Translations under genes and position numbers: made by a program
Notes under the pieces: model-generated
Seen by the model: the letters and a program-made list of their open reading frames with translations, nothing else
The model's database searches: none
What the model was told of the DNA's origin: nothing
NCBI GenBank assembly: GCA_947178105.1
Contig: CAMWXD010000007.1
Coordinates: 34,813-98,812 of the forward strand
Source of the DNA: an uncultured Eubacterium sp.
GTDB lineage: Bacteria > Bacillota > Clostridia > Lachnospirales > Lachnospiraceae
Length of the DNA stretch: 64,000 nt
Reading direction: 5' to 3'
Shown: positions 45,004 to 54,213 of the stretch, in pieces
Position numbering within the stretch: position 1 is the first letter of the stretch
Layout of the letters: every line of letters starts with the position of its first letter

Positions 45004-45124
45004 CGGCCTGTCCCCTGTTTTTTTAATATCCGATTTTACCGCCCCTTTCTAAAAACGGCCAGAAAAAGCAGACCGCAAATAGCCCTGAGCGTCTGCAGTT
45101 CTGCTGCTTCTCCTGAACCTGCTG

Positions 45125-45912
45125 TTAAAAATGTCTGTCATGCTGCATTCCTGCAATCCTCCTTACAGCAGTATCATAATATTCCCGGCTGATTTCCGCG
45201 CCCAGGTACCTTCTGCCTGTCAGCACTGCTGCAAGCGCAGTGCTCCCTGTTCCCATAAAAGCGTCAAACACTATCTCGCCGGGACGGCTGGATATCTGTA
45301 CCAGCCAGGAAAGGAATTCCACATTTTTTACTGTCGGATGGAATATCCCATTCTGCTTCTGCCAGGCAGAATTATATGTTGCTTTTGGATAGTCAGGACC
45401 GAACCAGAAGGCATTGAACCTTGTCTTGTATTTTCTGCACGGCTTTCTGCCTGTACCGGGCCTGCTCCCGGCTTTTTTCCTGTTCAGCATCAGTTCCGTG
45501 CGGTTAAAGACCCTTCCTGGCAGAAAATAATCCACTCTGCATTGCTGGCATAACTGCCTTCCAGGTCGCCAATCCCTCCTGCCGTCCCCTTTTCCACTGC
45601 CAAGCAGTTTTTTATGGAAAAACCGGCCTGTTTTAAACTCTCATAATGGTACGGGCAGCGGTCAAACCGGGTAAAAAAATATGCATGGGCATTTTCCTGC
45701 AGTATCCGGCAGCTCTCATGTGCAAAGCACACATAATCTATGCCGTCATCCCCGTCAAGCACCCGGTGCCTGCTGCCTGTAAAATGATTCTGGCAGGAAA
45801 TCCCGTATGGCGGATCGGAAAGTATCATTGATACATGGCCGTCCGGTATATGCGGAAACAGTTCCATGCAGTCCATACAGAATATCCGGTCTGAGAGAGC
45901 CTTTTCATCCAT
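45125..45912 (-). pseudogene. Site-specific DNA methyltransferase, frameshifted
   Basis: The N-terminal frame (45490-45912) carries the catalytic motif SDPPYG of an adenine-N6 or cytosine-N4 methyltransferase. The C-terminal frame (45125-45535) carries the AdoMet-binding motif FMGTGST. The frames join near 45520 where NAEWIIFCQEG should run on into RVFNRTELMLN, and one base seems missing in the AAGGG stretch. The order (SDPPYG before FMGTGST) is the beta class. It overlaps the end of virB4 by eight bases. As read, no full protein is made; a sequencing error would restore it. It would protect the element from host restriction. Confidence 0.82.
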
Positions 45913-48511
45913 CCTGCTGCATTCCCCCTTCCTGCATCGCTATTTTTTCATGTATATTGGTATTATACAGATTATAGAGGTCAGATTCTTTTCTTATTGT
46001 AATATCAAAAGGAACGGACACATTCCCGCACTTCATAAGTCCCATACCACTCAGCGTATTTGTTACAAAACGCAGCTGCGCCTCTGACACTCCTATCACT
46101 TCCGCCATCCTTGCGCTGTCTGTATTTGCCTGTTTTAACAGAGCCACAAACTCCGAATTGGCAAGCATGGTTGTGGCAGTATAATTCTGCAGCAGGTCGA
46201 CCACATTCTGCGTGATGCCTGTGCAGAGCCCGCCCTGTTTCCTGACTTTTTTCCAGAGCTGCTGCAGGTATTTTGCGGAATATTCGGAATTAAGCAGAAC
46301 GTGGAATTCATCAATGTAAAGCCAGGTCGCCTTCCCCGCTTTTCCATTTTCGATGATGCGGTTCTGGATGCTCTCCATCATGACGAGCATAGTGATCGGT
46401 GAAAGCTCCGTCCCCAGATCACGGATGCCGTATACGGTAAAACGGTTATCCACATCCACATTCGTCTGATAGTTAAAGATATTTAAAGAACCGTTCACAA
46501 ACAGTTCCAGGGAAAGCGCGATCTCTTTCGCCTCTTCCTCTGGCTGTTCCATAAGCACCTGATAAAAATCGGACATGACCGGCACATATTTTTCACTGCT
46601 CCCTGCAATGTCAATATAAAGCCTGCGCACACACCGGTCTATGACGGACTTCTGGCGGGAATTCAGGCTTTCGCCCATGCACTGCTCACACAGGCCGAGC
46701 ATAAATTCTCCTTTTTCCCGGATCATCCCCCTACTGTCATTTAAGTCCAGGCTACAGATATCCATGTCCAGCGGATTTACATGATTGTCTGTATAAGCAG
46801 ACATGTTTACCACAGACCCGCCGTATGTAACGGCAATATCAAAATATTCATTCATCGGGTCTATAACGATGATTTCATCCCTGCTCCCAAGAAATACATT
46901 CCCCATCTCCATCTTGCAGAAAAAAGACTTTCCGGATCCCGGAACCCCGAACACAAACCCGTTCCCGTTGATCAGCTGTTTGCGGTTTCCGATGTTTATG
47001 TTCTTCGATACCTGGTTGATCCCGTAATAGCAGCCGTCCCGGTCGTTCAGTTCCTGCACATTGAACGGCATCAGCACGGCAAGGCTCTGTGTCAGCATGG
47101 TGCGCATGGTCTCCACCTGCCGCACTCCGATCGGAAGCGCCGTATTCAGCGCCTCCCTCTGTTTCAGGTAATGTTCTTCAATCAGAACCGAGTTCCGTTT
47201 TCCGATGGTCTCAACCGTTCCGGTCATGCTGTCCAGCTCTTCTTTTGTGCCTGCCATGAGGATGACCGTAACCGCTGCGTAAAACAGGCACTGATCATTT
47301 TCCCTCACATCATCCATGATCTCCTCAATTTCCTTTTTCTCAATGCGCTTGTTATAGGAAATCTCCGATGAGAAATCGTTGTTTTTATTCCTCACCCGCT
47401 GCTGCCGGATAATGTCAGACTCGATCCCAAGATATTTTTTCTGCAGTATCCTGGTCGTCATGTCCTTCGGCACCGGCACGATATCAATGCTCGTAATGGA
47501 ATGTACCGGAAGGGACGCAATTTCATTCAGGAATCTGTCCGAAAGGCTTGACGGATACTTCTTGATAAAGAGTGCCCGGCAGAATTTGCCCTCGTCCCTG
47601 AAATAGTCAGGGTAAAACTGCAGCATGCCGCCTGCCAGGTCATTGCGGAAGTCAGCCCCTGTTTTTTTCGCTTCCCGGATGTCAAAGTCAAACGTGTTCT
47701 CCCTGCCGAGATGATAATATCCGTACAGTACCCGGATACGTTCATTGCCGGAAAGCGGCACGATCTGTGCGCCAAGCTCCCCGAATTCCTTATGCAGGGA
47801 TGCTTCTATCGTAGCAAACTGTGCTTTTGCCTCTTCAAAATTCCTCCGCTCAATGATAACCGTAAGGTACCGCTCCTGTTCGATTCCCTGGCAGCCCTCA
47901 CGGATCTTTGCCTCCATGATGCCATTATAAATGCTGCGGTAATGGTCAAAACCGTCCTGCTCCGGCTGCAGATATACATGCTCCCGCAGTTCCTCCATGT
48001 CCTTGTTTTTGTTGTTAATGGTTATCTTAAAATTCACATCCAGCGAATTCAGAAACCTGCAGTACCGTTCAAAGATACTGATCTGCTCTGACTCGCTGGT
48101 CGTGGCATAGTTAATGTCCTGAAAAAGATAGCATTTTGAAAAACGGTTTTTCGCCACTTCAAAAATGCCGTTTTCTGCCACTTTCATAATCTCTATGGTC
48201 TCCTGTATGGATCTCGGTGTCCTGTAAAGCGGTTCATCCGCCTTTTTCAGTTCCCGGAATCCGTCTGTAAACAATCCCAAAAAGCCCAATTCCTGCCTCC
48301 TTTTCCGTGCCTTTTCCCGGCACTGCTTCCATGCAGCTGTTCTTTCCCGTGACAATGTTACCAGGGCGTCCCGGTCTGATAATGCCGGAATCCCCATTCT
48401 TTCATCACCGGGAAATCTGTTATGGCTGCAGCCCTGCCGTATTAAAACGAACTGCTGCATCCTGTCCCCGCTTTTCTGCGCCGCCTTCTTTTCACAAAAA
48501 AAGAACCGCAT
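45905..48511 (-). CDS. virB4: VirB4-family conjugation ATPase
   Basis: This 868-residue protein powers assembly of the type IV secretion system. The Walker A motif GVPGSGKSFF is near residue 500 and the Walker B ATWLYIDEFHVLL near 720. The N-terminal half is the usual VirB4 domain (FEVAKNRFSKCYLFQDINYAT). The start is uncertain: the frame opens at 48511 inside a small overlapping gene, and later ATGs (about 48460 and 48397) are also possible. The typical family sequence begins only about 80 residues in. It is preceded by prgI and followed by the methyltransferase. Confidence 0.9.
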   Translation of the reverse strand: MRFFFCEKKAAQKSGDRMQQFVLIRQGCSHNRFPGDERMGIPALSDRDALVTLSRERTAAWKQCREKARKRRQELGFLGLFTDGFRELKKADEPLYRTPRSIQETIEIMKVAENGIFEVAKNRFSKCYLFQDINYATTSESEQISIFERYCRFLNSLDVNFKITINNKNKDMEELREHVYLQPEQDGFDHYRSIYNGIMEAKIREGCQGIEQERYLTVIIERRNFEEAKAQFATIEASLHKEFGELGAQIVPLSGNERIRVLYGYYHLGRENTFDFDIREAKKTGADFRNDLAGGMLQFYPDYFRDEGKFCRALFIKKYPSSLSDRFLNEIASLPVHSITSIDIVPVPKDMTTRILQKKYLGIESDIIRQQRVRNKNNDFSSEISYNKRIEKKEIEEIMDDVRENDQCLFYAAVTVILMAGTKEELDSMTGTVETIGKRNSVLIEEHYLKQREALNTALPIGVRQVETMRTMLTQSLAVLMPFNVQELNDRDGCYYGINQVSKNINIGNRKQLINGNGFVFGVPGSGKSFFCKMEMGNVFLGSRDEIIVIDPMNEYFDIAVTYGGSVVNMSAYTDNHVNPLDMDICSLDLNDSRGMIREKGEFMLGLCEQCMGESLNSRQKSVIDRCVRRLYIDIAGSSEKYVPVMSDFYQVLMEQPEEEAKEIALSLELFVNGSLNIFNYQTNVDVDNRFTVYGIRDLGTELSPITMLVMMESIQNRIIENGKAGKATWLYIDEFHVLLNSEYSAKYLQQLWKKVRKQGGLCTGITQNVVDLLQNYTATTMLANSEFVALLKQANTDSARMAEVIGVSEAQLRFVTNTLSGMGLMKCGNVSVPFDITIRKESDLYNLYNTNIHEKIAMQEGGMQQDG

Positions 48512-48552
48512 GCTGCGGCTGCTGCCAGTATTTTTCCTGTCTTTTTCTTCAT
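48442..48552 (-). CDS. Small basic ICE protein (36 residues)
   Basis: The frame starts at the ATG at 48550-48552, with GGAGGGG eight bases ahead overlapping the end of prgI, and ends at 48442. The peptide has a short hydrophobic alanine-rich helix followed by FFVKRRRRRKAG. It lies between prgI and virB4 and overlaps the presumed virB4 start. It may be real or may only provide translational coupling for virB4. Confidence 0.4.
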   Translation of the reverse strand: MKKKTGKILAAAAACGSFFVKRRRRRKAGTGCSSSF

Positions 48553-48556
48553 GCTG

Positions 48557-48967
48557 TCAGACCCCTCCTTTTTCTGTTTTCTCCATCCGTTTCCTGTCCA
48601 TTCTTTTCTTCTTTCTTCCTGCTTTTTTCTCCGCTTCCTCTTCCATGCGGATCCTCCGGATAGTTTCCTCACCTTCCGTTGATGCATAGACAAGCGGACG
48701 GTTCAGAAACATCATCCTGATCTTCCTTCCCATGAACTCGTAAAAATTCATGCCGTTGCAGGAATAAAAACCGCCAAGCGCAACCGGCGCAACTGCCGGA
48801 ACTGCCACATAAACACTGGGCGTCAGCCCGACCAGCGGATAAAGCAGCAGCACAATTCCGCCGCCAACGGCAACGGATGCGGCTGAAAAAGCCATCTGCC
48901 TTGCAGTCAGGCCAAGAGCAGCCGTTTCCCTGTAACGCTCAATGTCCCTGCTGATTTCGATCACCAA
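48557..48967 (-). CDS. prgI: PrgI-family conjugation protein
   Basis: This protein of about 136 residues has two adjacent membrane helices (MAFSAASVAVGGGIVLLLYPLVG and PSVYVAVPAVAPVALGG, in part), the PrgI layout of a VirB3-like channel component. A basic C-terminal tail rich in Arg/Lys/Glu follows. The start is taken as TTG at 48965-48967 because AGGAGGTG is seven bases ahead; a GTG one codon later is also possible. The longer frame from 49030 overlaps another small gene and lacks a site. It precedes virB4, as usual. Confidence 0.75.
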   Translation of the reverse strand: MVIEISRDIERYRETAALGLTARQMAFSAASVAVGGGIVLLLYPLVGLTPSVYVAVPAVAPVALGGFYSCNGMNFYEFMGRKIRMMFLNRPLVYASTEGEETIRRIRMEEEAEKKAGRKKKRMDRKRMEKTEKGGV

Positions 48968-49064
48968 TTCCAAACACCTCCTGTCTGCTTTTTTTCTTTT
49001 TCCCCAGCCTGCGGCCCTGTTTATAAGCATATTTCTGTTTTTCTTTAAATTGCCTTATTTCCAT
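48939..49064 (-). CDS. Small basic ICE protein (41 residues)
   Basis: The ATG at 49062-49064 has GGAGG six bases ahead, and the frame ends within the start of prgI. The peptide (MEIRQFKEKQKYAYKQGRRL then KKKKSRQEVF) is very basic. It lies between the VirB6-like gene and prgI and overlaps prgI by 29 bases. It could be a true small protein or a leader that couples translation of prgI. Confidence 0.45.
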   Translation of the reverse strand: MEIRQFKEKQKYAYKQGRRLGKKKKSRQEVFGIGDRNQQGH

Positions 49065-49073
49065 GATGTCCTC

Positions 49074-49916
49074 CTATAATCCCAGTGCCCTGCTGGTAAG
49101 TGACTGCGCCCCTTTCACGCTTCCTGCGGTAAGCGCAATGGTAAATGTCATCTCACACAGATAAATAAGAGTCTTTGCCCAGTCCGCATAGTCTCCGGTA
49201 AATGACGGAAGCCCCGCGCTGATGAATGCATTGCAGAGAATGATGGCAAGCGCCATTGTCACTGCCTCGAATACCACGGACAGAAAATATTTTGAATATG
49301 CTCCCGCAGTACCTGCCACGTTCCGGTTCCCTGCCAGCGTGGATAACGCAATGGAACCGACCGGCACAATAACCATCAGCTTTAAAAACCGGAAATACAC
49401 GGTATAAATCATAAAGAAACCACAGATGATCACGATCACACTCAGCAGTGCCGCCAGTATCAGCATAATCAGGCTTTCCCCAAATCCCAGTCCCCGGATG
49501 ACTTCTGCCTGCGCAGCGTCTATGGAAACTGCAGCATATTCTCCCTCAGACAGTGCACGGACAAGATTTCCCGCTGTAGAAAAAAATGCTTTCATGATCG
49601 TAAGATTGTTCGCCACGAGCCATTCTGCAATTCCCAGGTGCATCAGCATGCGCAGAATGGACTCAAACCGCATTTCTTCCCGCACGTCCACGCTCTCCGC
49701 GCAAAAACCGATCACAAAAAACAATACAACAAGGGAAGAACCCACACCGACAAAAACCGGCTCTATCCCCTCTACAATCCGCCACGGCCCGCCTCCCTTA
49801 AAATCTGCGGGAGACTGGCCCAGCATGGCAAATACTAATCCGGCCTGGTTATTCCAGAACCCGAACACCATTTCCAGAAGGGCAAGTATCTTATCCCCAA
49901 GCTTAAAAATATCCAT
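49074..49916 (-). CDS. VirB6/TrbL-like conjugation membrane protein
   Basis: This 280-residue integral membrane protein has about seven or eight hydrophobic helices and a well-conserved middle (YTVYFRFLKLMVIVPVGSIALSTLAGN). It has the length and arrangement of the VirB6-like proteins of Tn1549-type elements, which form part of the inner-membrane channel. It follows the Maff2 gene and precedes prgI in the conjugation operon. It is intact. Confidence 0.85.
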   Translation of the reverse strand: MDIFKLGDKILALLEMVFGFWNNQAGLVFAMLGQSPADFKGGGPWRIVEGIEPVFVGVGSSLVVLFFVIGFCAESVDVREEMRFESILRMLMHLGIAEWLVANNLTIMKAFFSTAGNLVRALSEGEYAAVSIDAAQAEVIRGLGFGESLIMLILAALLSVIVIICGFFMIYTVYFRFLKLMVIVPVGSIALSTLAGNRNVAGTAGAYSKYFLSVVFEAVTMALAIILCNAFISAGLPSFTGDYADWAKTLIYLCEMTFTIALTAGSVKGAQSLTSRALGL

Positions 49917-49982
49917 TTTTCACCGCCTTTTTCTTTTAACGGAAGGCAGGACTGCATCTCCTGCCTTCTTTTTATCTACCTC

Positions 49983-50357
49983 TCAGAATCCGAGAAATGT
50001 AAGCACTGTAGAAATAGCCGCCATCATAATTCCGGCCACAATGCCTTTTAATGCGGAATTCATAGTGGAAGAATCCTGCTGCTGGTATGCCTGCGCAAAC
50101 TCCATGACATTTTTTGCAAGGATGATGACACCCACCGCCCCGATGATGGCAATAACAAGTGTTTTCAGGTTGTCCAGCGGCTGTGTAATCGCACCTGTCC
50201 CGCCGCCTCCGGCTGCCAGTGCTGTTACCGGCATACAAGCAGCTGCCATATAAACTGCACCGCATAATCCTGTAATAAATCCTTTTGCTCGAAATCCTTT
50301 CTTTCCATTTTCCTCCGGTCTTCCCGGAGCGTTTTCTGTAAATTCTTTTCCCTGCAT
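49983..50357 (-). CDS. Maff2-family (VirB2/pilin-like) membrane protein
   Basis: This 124-residue protein has an N-terminal signal-like helix (GLCGAVYMAAACMPVTALAAGGGG) and then two helices of the Maff2 family (LKTLVIAIIGAVGVIILAKNVMEF, in part, and KGIVAGIMMAAISTVLTFLGF, in part), the small VirB2-like proteins of Firmicute mobile elements. The start is the ATG at 50355-50357, with AAGGAG nine bases ahead; the frame also opens at 50405 without a site. Cleavage after the ALAAG region would leave a mature protein of about 75 residues. Confidence 0.82.
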   Translation of the reverse strand: MQGKEFTENAPGRPEENGKKGFRAKGFITGLCGAVYMAAACMPVTALAAGGGGTGAITQPLDNLKTLVIAIIGAVGVIILAKNVMEFAQAYQQQDSSTMNSALKGIVAGIMMAAISTVLTFLGF

Positions 50358-50591
50358 AAAAATAATCTCCTTTTCTTTTTTGCAGCAGCACGTATGCATA
50401 TACATCTGCCTGTATGTTTTTCAGTCATTTATAAGCATAAACGGGAAACAACCTGCAGTGGCATTCAGCCGGGCTTTCTCCGGCACGGTATGCTGTGACC
50501 GCCTCCTTTCCTGTACATTCCGGCATAAATATGTGAAAACATATACGCTTCACCGCATATGCCTGTTCTTCCATAAACACTGCGGTATGGA

Positions 50592-52867
50592 TCAGACTTC
50601 TGCATCCTGTGCAGCCTGAAACGTCTTCCTTATTTCCCGCAGCGTCTCCACGTCCGTTTCAGGATAAAAAACAGACAGGATGACTTCTTTCGGCATCCCC
50701 GCCGCTGTCATCCGGTGCAGTTCCTCTGTCTGCTCCTTTGAATATTTCCACTGTGCCATGCGGTTCACCAGTGAATCTTCCCCTTCCGGTTTCCTGTGTT
50801 TTTCTGTCATGGCCTTTTTATCCCTCCCCGACGGCCGCTGTGCCGCTTTCCGTACCGGATTTTTACGGTGTGAAACCGGAGCAGGCTGAGTCCGGCCTGA
50901 TTTCCGTGCCGGATGATTCTGTACCGGTTCCTGCACCAGATTCTGCTGCCCGGATTCCTGTACCGGATTCTGCTGCCCTGCCGCCTGTCCGGGTTCCTCC
51001 TTCTGCATTTCTTTTTCCAGTCTTAAAACACGCGGTCTCCTGCCGGATTCTGCAAGAAGGCTGAATTCCTCATACGTCAGCGTGTCGATCTGCACGTTCT
51101 CCCCTTTCTTTTCCAGTTCCTCAAAATAAGAGAGTGATCTTTCCGTGAGCAGCTGGAACGGCTTTGCAGCATTCTTTATCCGGCACGGCTCATGCACATA
51201 CGGCTGTCCTTTCCCGTCAGCGGTCTGGCTGAAAGCCGGGTGTGAGAATGGTATAAACTTTGCGTCCATGACCGGATCAAAACCGCGGATAAAAATGATG
51301 CACTTCCGGTTATCCAGTTTCCGCACTTCATCCGCTGTAAACAGTTCCCTGCCGAGAACGTCATAATTCCGTGAAGAACTGCCCTGCCGCCCTTTCGTCT
51401 CCCCGCTGGATTTCTTGTCGATTGTGCCTTTTCCAAGCAGCTCTGACACATATTTATGTGTGGACTGCTCATTGCCGCCAAGATAAATAAACGTATCGCA
51501 GTTGCCCGGCACGGTTTCCCAGGTATCCTTGAAAAGCGCTTTCAGCTGGGCAAAATTCTGTATGATGATAATGCTGCTGATCTCCCTGGACCGCATGGTG
51601 GATAAAAGGGAGCAGAAATCATCAGGCAGCGCGACATTCGCAAACTCATCCAGCATGAAGGTCACATGCACGGGCAGCCTGCCGCCGCAGTTGAAGTCTG
51701 CCTGATGGTACAGTTCCTGGAAGATCTGGGTATAAAGCATTCCGATGATAAAGTTGTAGGACTTGTCGGAATCAGGTATGACACAGAACAGTGCGCTCCT
51801 TGTCTCCCCGTCCCCAGTTCTGCCAGATTTAAGTCATCCCTGGAAAGCATGCGCAGCACCTGCCTGTTTTCCAGAAAGGCAAGGCGGGAATTGGCGGATA
51901 TGATGATGGAGCGGACGGTATCCCCCGCACCGCGCATGCATTTGTTATACTGCTTCACCGCAGGATGGGCGGCACCGAGCAGGCCGGTCTCTTCCAGCAG
52001 CTTCATCCGCATGCCGAGCTTTGAAGGCTTATCCTGTTCCGTGACTTCTGCTTCGCCAAGCAGCTTTAACACTGTTTCAAAATTTCTCCTTGCCGGCGGT
52101 TCTTCCATCCACACATAATAAAAGACGGCCTGCAGGAAAAGCCCCTCTGCTTTCTCCCAGAACGGGTCGGACGGCGAAGCTCCCTTCGGCGTTGTGTTAG
52201 CGATCAGGTTTGTGATCAGCTTTACGACATCCGTCTCTTCCCTGATATAGAAAAAGGGATTGTAACAGTCCGACCGTTCCATATCCAGCAGGTTTATGAC
52301 TTTCACGTTATAGCCGTTGTCCTTTAACATCTGCCCGCAGCTCCTTAAGATCTCCCCTTTGGGATCCGTACAGATAAAAGAACAGTGGTGCGGCATCTGC
52401 ATCAGGTTCGGCTTTACCTCATAAAAAGTCTTTCCTGCGCCGGAACCGCCGCATATTAAAATATTCCCGTTCAGTTTCAGCTTCCGGAAGTCCAGTGACA
52501 TTTTCACGTTCTGGCTCAGGATGCGGTTAAACCCTGCATCCCTGCCGGAAAGCGCTTTATTGACAGACTGGGGAGACGCAAATTTTGCAGTGCCGAATTC
52601 CCTGCCCGGCATGAAGTTCTTCTGCCCCGTCGCATGTATCAGAAAAGCAGTAACATAGGCCGTCAGGGCTGCTGCTACTGCTTTTAAGGTTGTTTCATTA
52701 TAATAATCTGCAAAAGGCTCTGCACACACACGGTTAAAAGAAGACAGAAACCCGTCCAGGTCCATCCCCGGCTTCCATGCCCCATTCAGCAGATATCCTG
52801 CATAACCGCTCAGGACTGCCCCGGCAAGAAGCATCCACAGCGGTATTTTTTTCTTTTCCGGCACCAT
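50592..52867 (-). pseudogene. virD4: VirD4/TcpA-type coupling protein, frameshifted
   Basis: The coupling protein, which brings the relaxosome to the channel, is read in two frames. The N-terminal part (51829-52867) has two membrane helices, Walker A ICGGSGAGKTF and ICTDPKGE. The rest (50592-51828) has Walker B VTFMLDEFANVA, IIIIQNFAQLK and a long Gln/Pro/Arg-rich tail. The frames should join at LAELG / DGETRSALFC near 51822-51828, where a run of four G would give continuous reading if it were five. The gene is otherwise complete. It is a real disruption or a homopolymer sequence error. Confidence 0.88.
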
Positions 52868-52873
52868 GGCTGT

Positions 52874-53699
52874 TTACCTCCGTTTCCGGCCGGAAGATTT
52901 TTTCTCCGGTACAGGGGCTTTCTTTCCGGCTGCTGCTTTATGCCCCGCTTCTGCATAGCGTTTCTGTACTTCTGCGGCCACCTTGTCATAATGGCTCTCA
53001 TAAAGATCGTTTCCCCGCATCACAGAAACAGCCCTGTTATCAGAATCATACAGCTGGTATTTCTTATCCCGCTCCAGAAATGTCAGAATGGTCCTGCCGG
53101 AATGGATGTCCGTGATATTTTTCCTGTCAATCCACAGATACCTTGCATTTTCTCCCCATGTGCCGGGGATCCGCGTCCGGACCGCCTGCTCATTTTCTTC
53201 CGCGACCAGATTCTTTGCAATGGTAATATCCAGGCGGTCCTGGCCCGGCACTGCGGCTGCCGCCTGTCCGGGGCCTGCGTCCTTTCCCTCCGTGCCTTTC
53301 AGATGATCATCCACTGTCATAATCCGCCCGGATTTTATTCTTTGTACCATCATATTTACCCTCGGCACTGCTTCTGTATGGAAGATGATCTCCCGTGTTC
53401 CGTTCTTCCTGTTCCTATCCGGAACCGCCGAATAAAGAATCCCATATTTTTTTGCCATCCTTCTGACTTTCCCCAGATCCCGTGCACCAAACTTGAACAC
53501 CTGCAGATCTCCGCCTTTCACCAGCAGCTTTTTCATGTCCGTCTTTCCCATGGTCTTTTCATGCTCCAGGACAGCAAGCAGAAAATCCAGTGTTTTTTTT
53601 CGCCTGTTCCAGGGCACCGCCGCCTATTTTCATCGCAATATCTATCCCGTCATAGGCTGTGCGGATGATCTGGACCGCTTCCTGTATCTCTTCCGCCAT
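52874..53699 (-). pseudogene. pcfB: PcfB-family protein, frameshifted at a poly-A run
   Basis: The gene should start at the ATG at 53697-53699 (GGAGGG ahead) with MAEEIQEAVQIIRTAYDGID and continue through ALEQAKKTLDFLLAVLEHEK, a PcfB/DUF3801-type conjugation protein of about 274 residues. A run of eight A at 53597-53604 puts the following sequence out of frame; seven would restore it. The 3' part (LKVF-like LQVFKFGARDLGKVRRMAKK, YGILYSAVPDRN) is intact. It lies just before virD4, as in related elements. An in-frame start inside the second part is unlikely. Confidence 0.8.
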
Positions 53700-53802
53700 A
53701 TCTTTTCCCTCCCTGTTTATCAAAATTTATCTCTGTATCAGATGCAGCCGGCATATATACAGAAACATCCAGAATAACAAATAACAAATAAAAACAATAA
53801 TA

Positions 53803-53821
53803 AATCAGATTCCTTCTGATT
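53803..53821 (-). terminator. Weak terminator overlapping a stop codon
   Basis: AATCAGA and TCTGATT pair around five bases at the end of the gene at 53821-54213. On the minus strand the stem is followed by TATTATTGTTTTTATT. The spacer 53700-53802 is AT-rich and otherwise empty except for the pcfB ribosome binding site. Confidence 0.5.
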
Positions 53822-54213
53822 CATCTTTTACAGCCTGCATGCACCCCGGCTTTTTCATGCCTGGCCTCATCTGTTTTTCTTTCCACAATTTCTGTACTGT
53901 AAACAGAAACCACACCAGCAAGCTCCTTGAATGCTGTCTCTTCTTGCAGACGGTAAAGTTCTAAAGATACCAGCAGATTCTCCATATCCCGTATCCAGTC
54001 CGGCCTGGCATCTTCCATTACACGAAACCTCCTGCACACCGCTTCCCTGTCAGCCCCAGGCTGCTGCAGCTCCTGCATGAGCTTATCCGTCAGTTCCCTG
54101 TCACCGGTGCGTAAAGCAAACTGCACCGCATATTCCTTAGCAGCACTGGACAGTACATCCCCCATCCGGCATGCCGTTTCTGCCATCTGTTTCCAAAGAG
54201 GCGTATCCATCAT
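53821..54213 (-). CDS. Hypothetical ICE protein
   Basis: This 130-residue helical protein belongs to no family that I recognise. Its start codons (two consecutive ATGs) overlap the end of the upstream gene by four bases, with AAGGAGGAGC ahead, so translation is coupled. It has a charged C-terminus (ERKTDEARHEKAGVHAGCKR). The location between the coiled-coil protein and pcfB suggests an accessory transfer role. Confidence 0.6.
   Translation of the reverse strand: MMDTPLWKQMAETACRMGDVLSSAAKEYAVQFALRTGDRELTDKLMQELQQPGADREAVCRRFRVMEDARPDWIRDMENLLVSLELYRLQEETAFKELAGVVSVYSTEIVERKTDEARHEKAGVHAGCKR

Noticed and set aside
53597..53604. Programmed frameshifting at the A8 run of pcfB
   Set aside because: No stimulating structure or functional short product is evident, and two other genes of the same element have similar single-base shifts. 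Kept only as a possibility.
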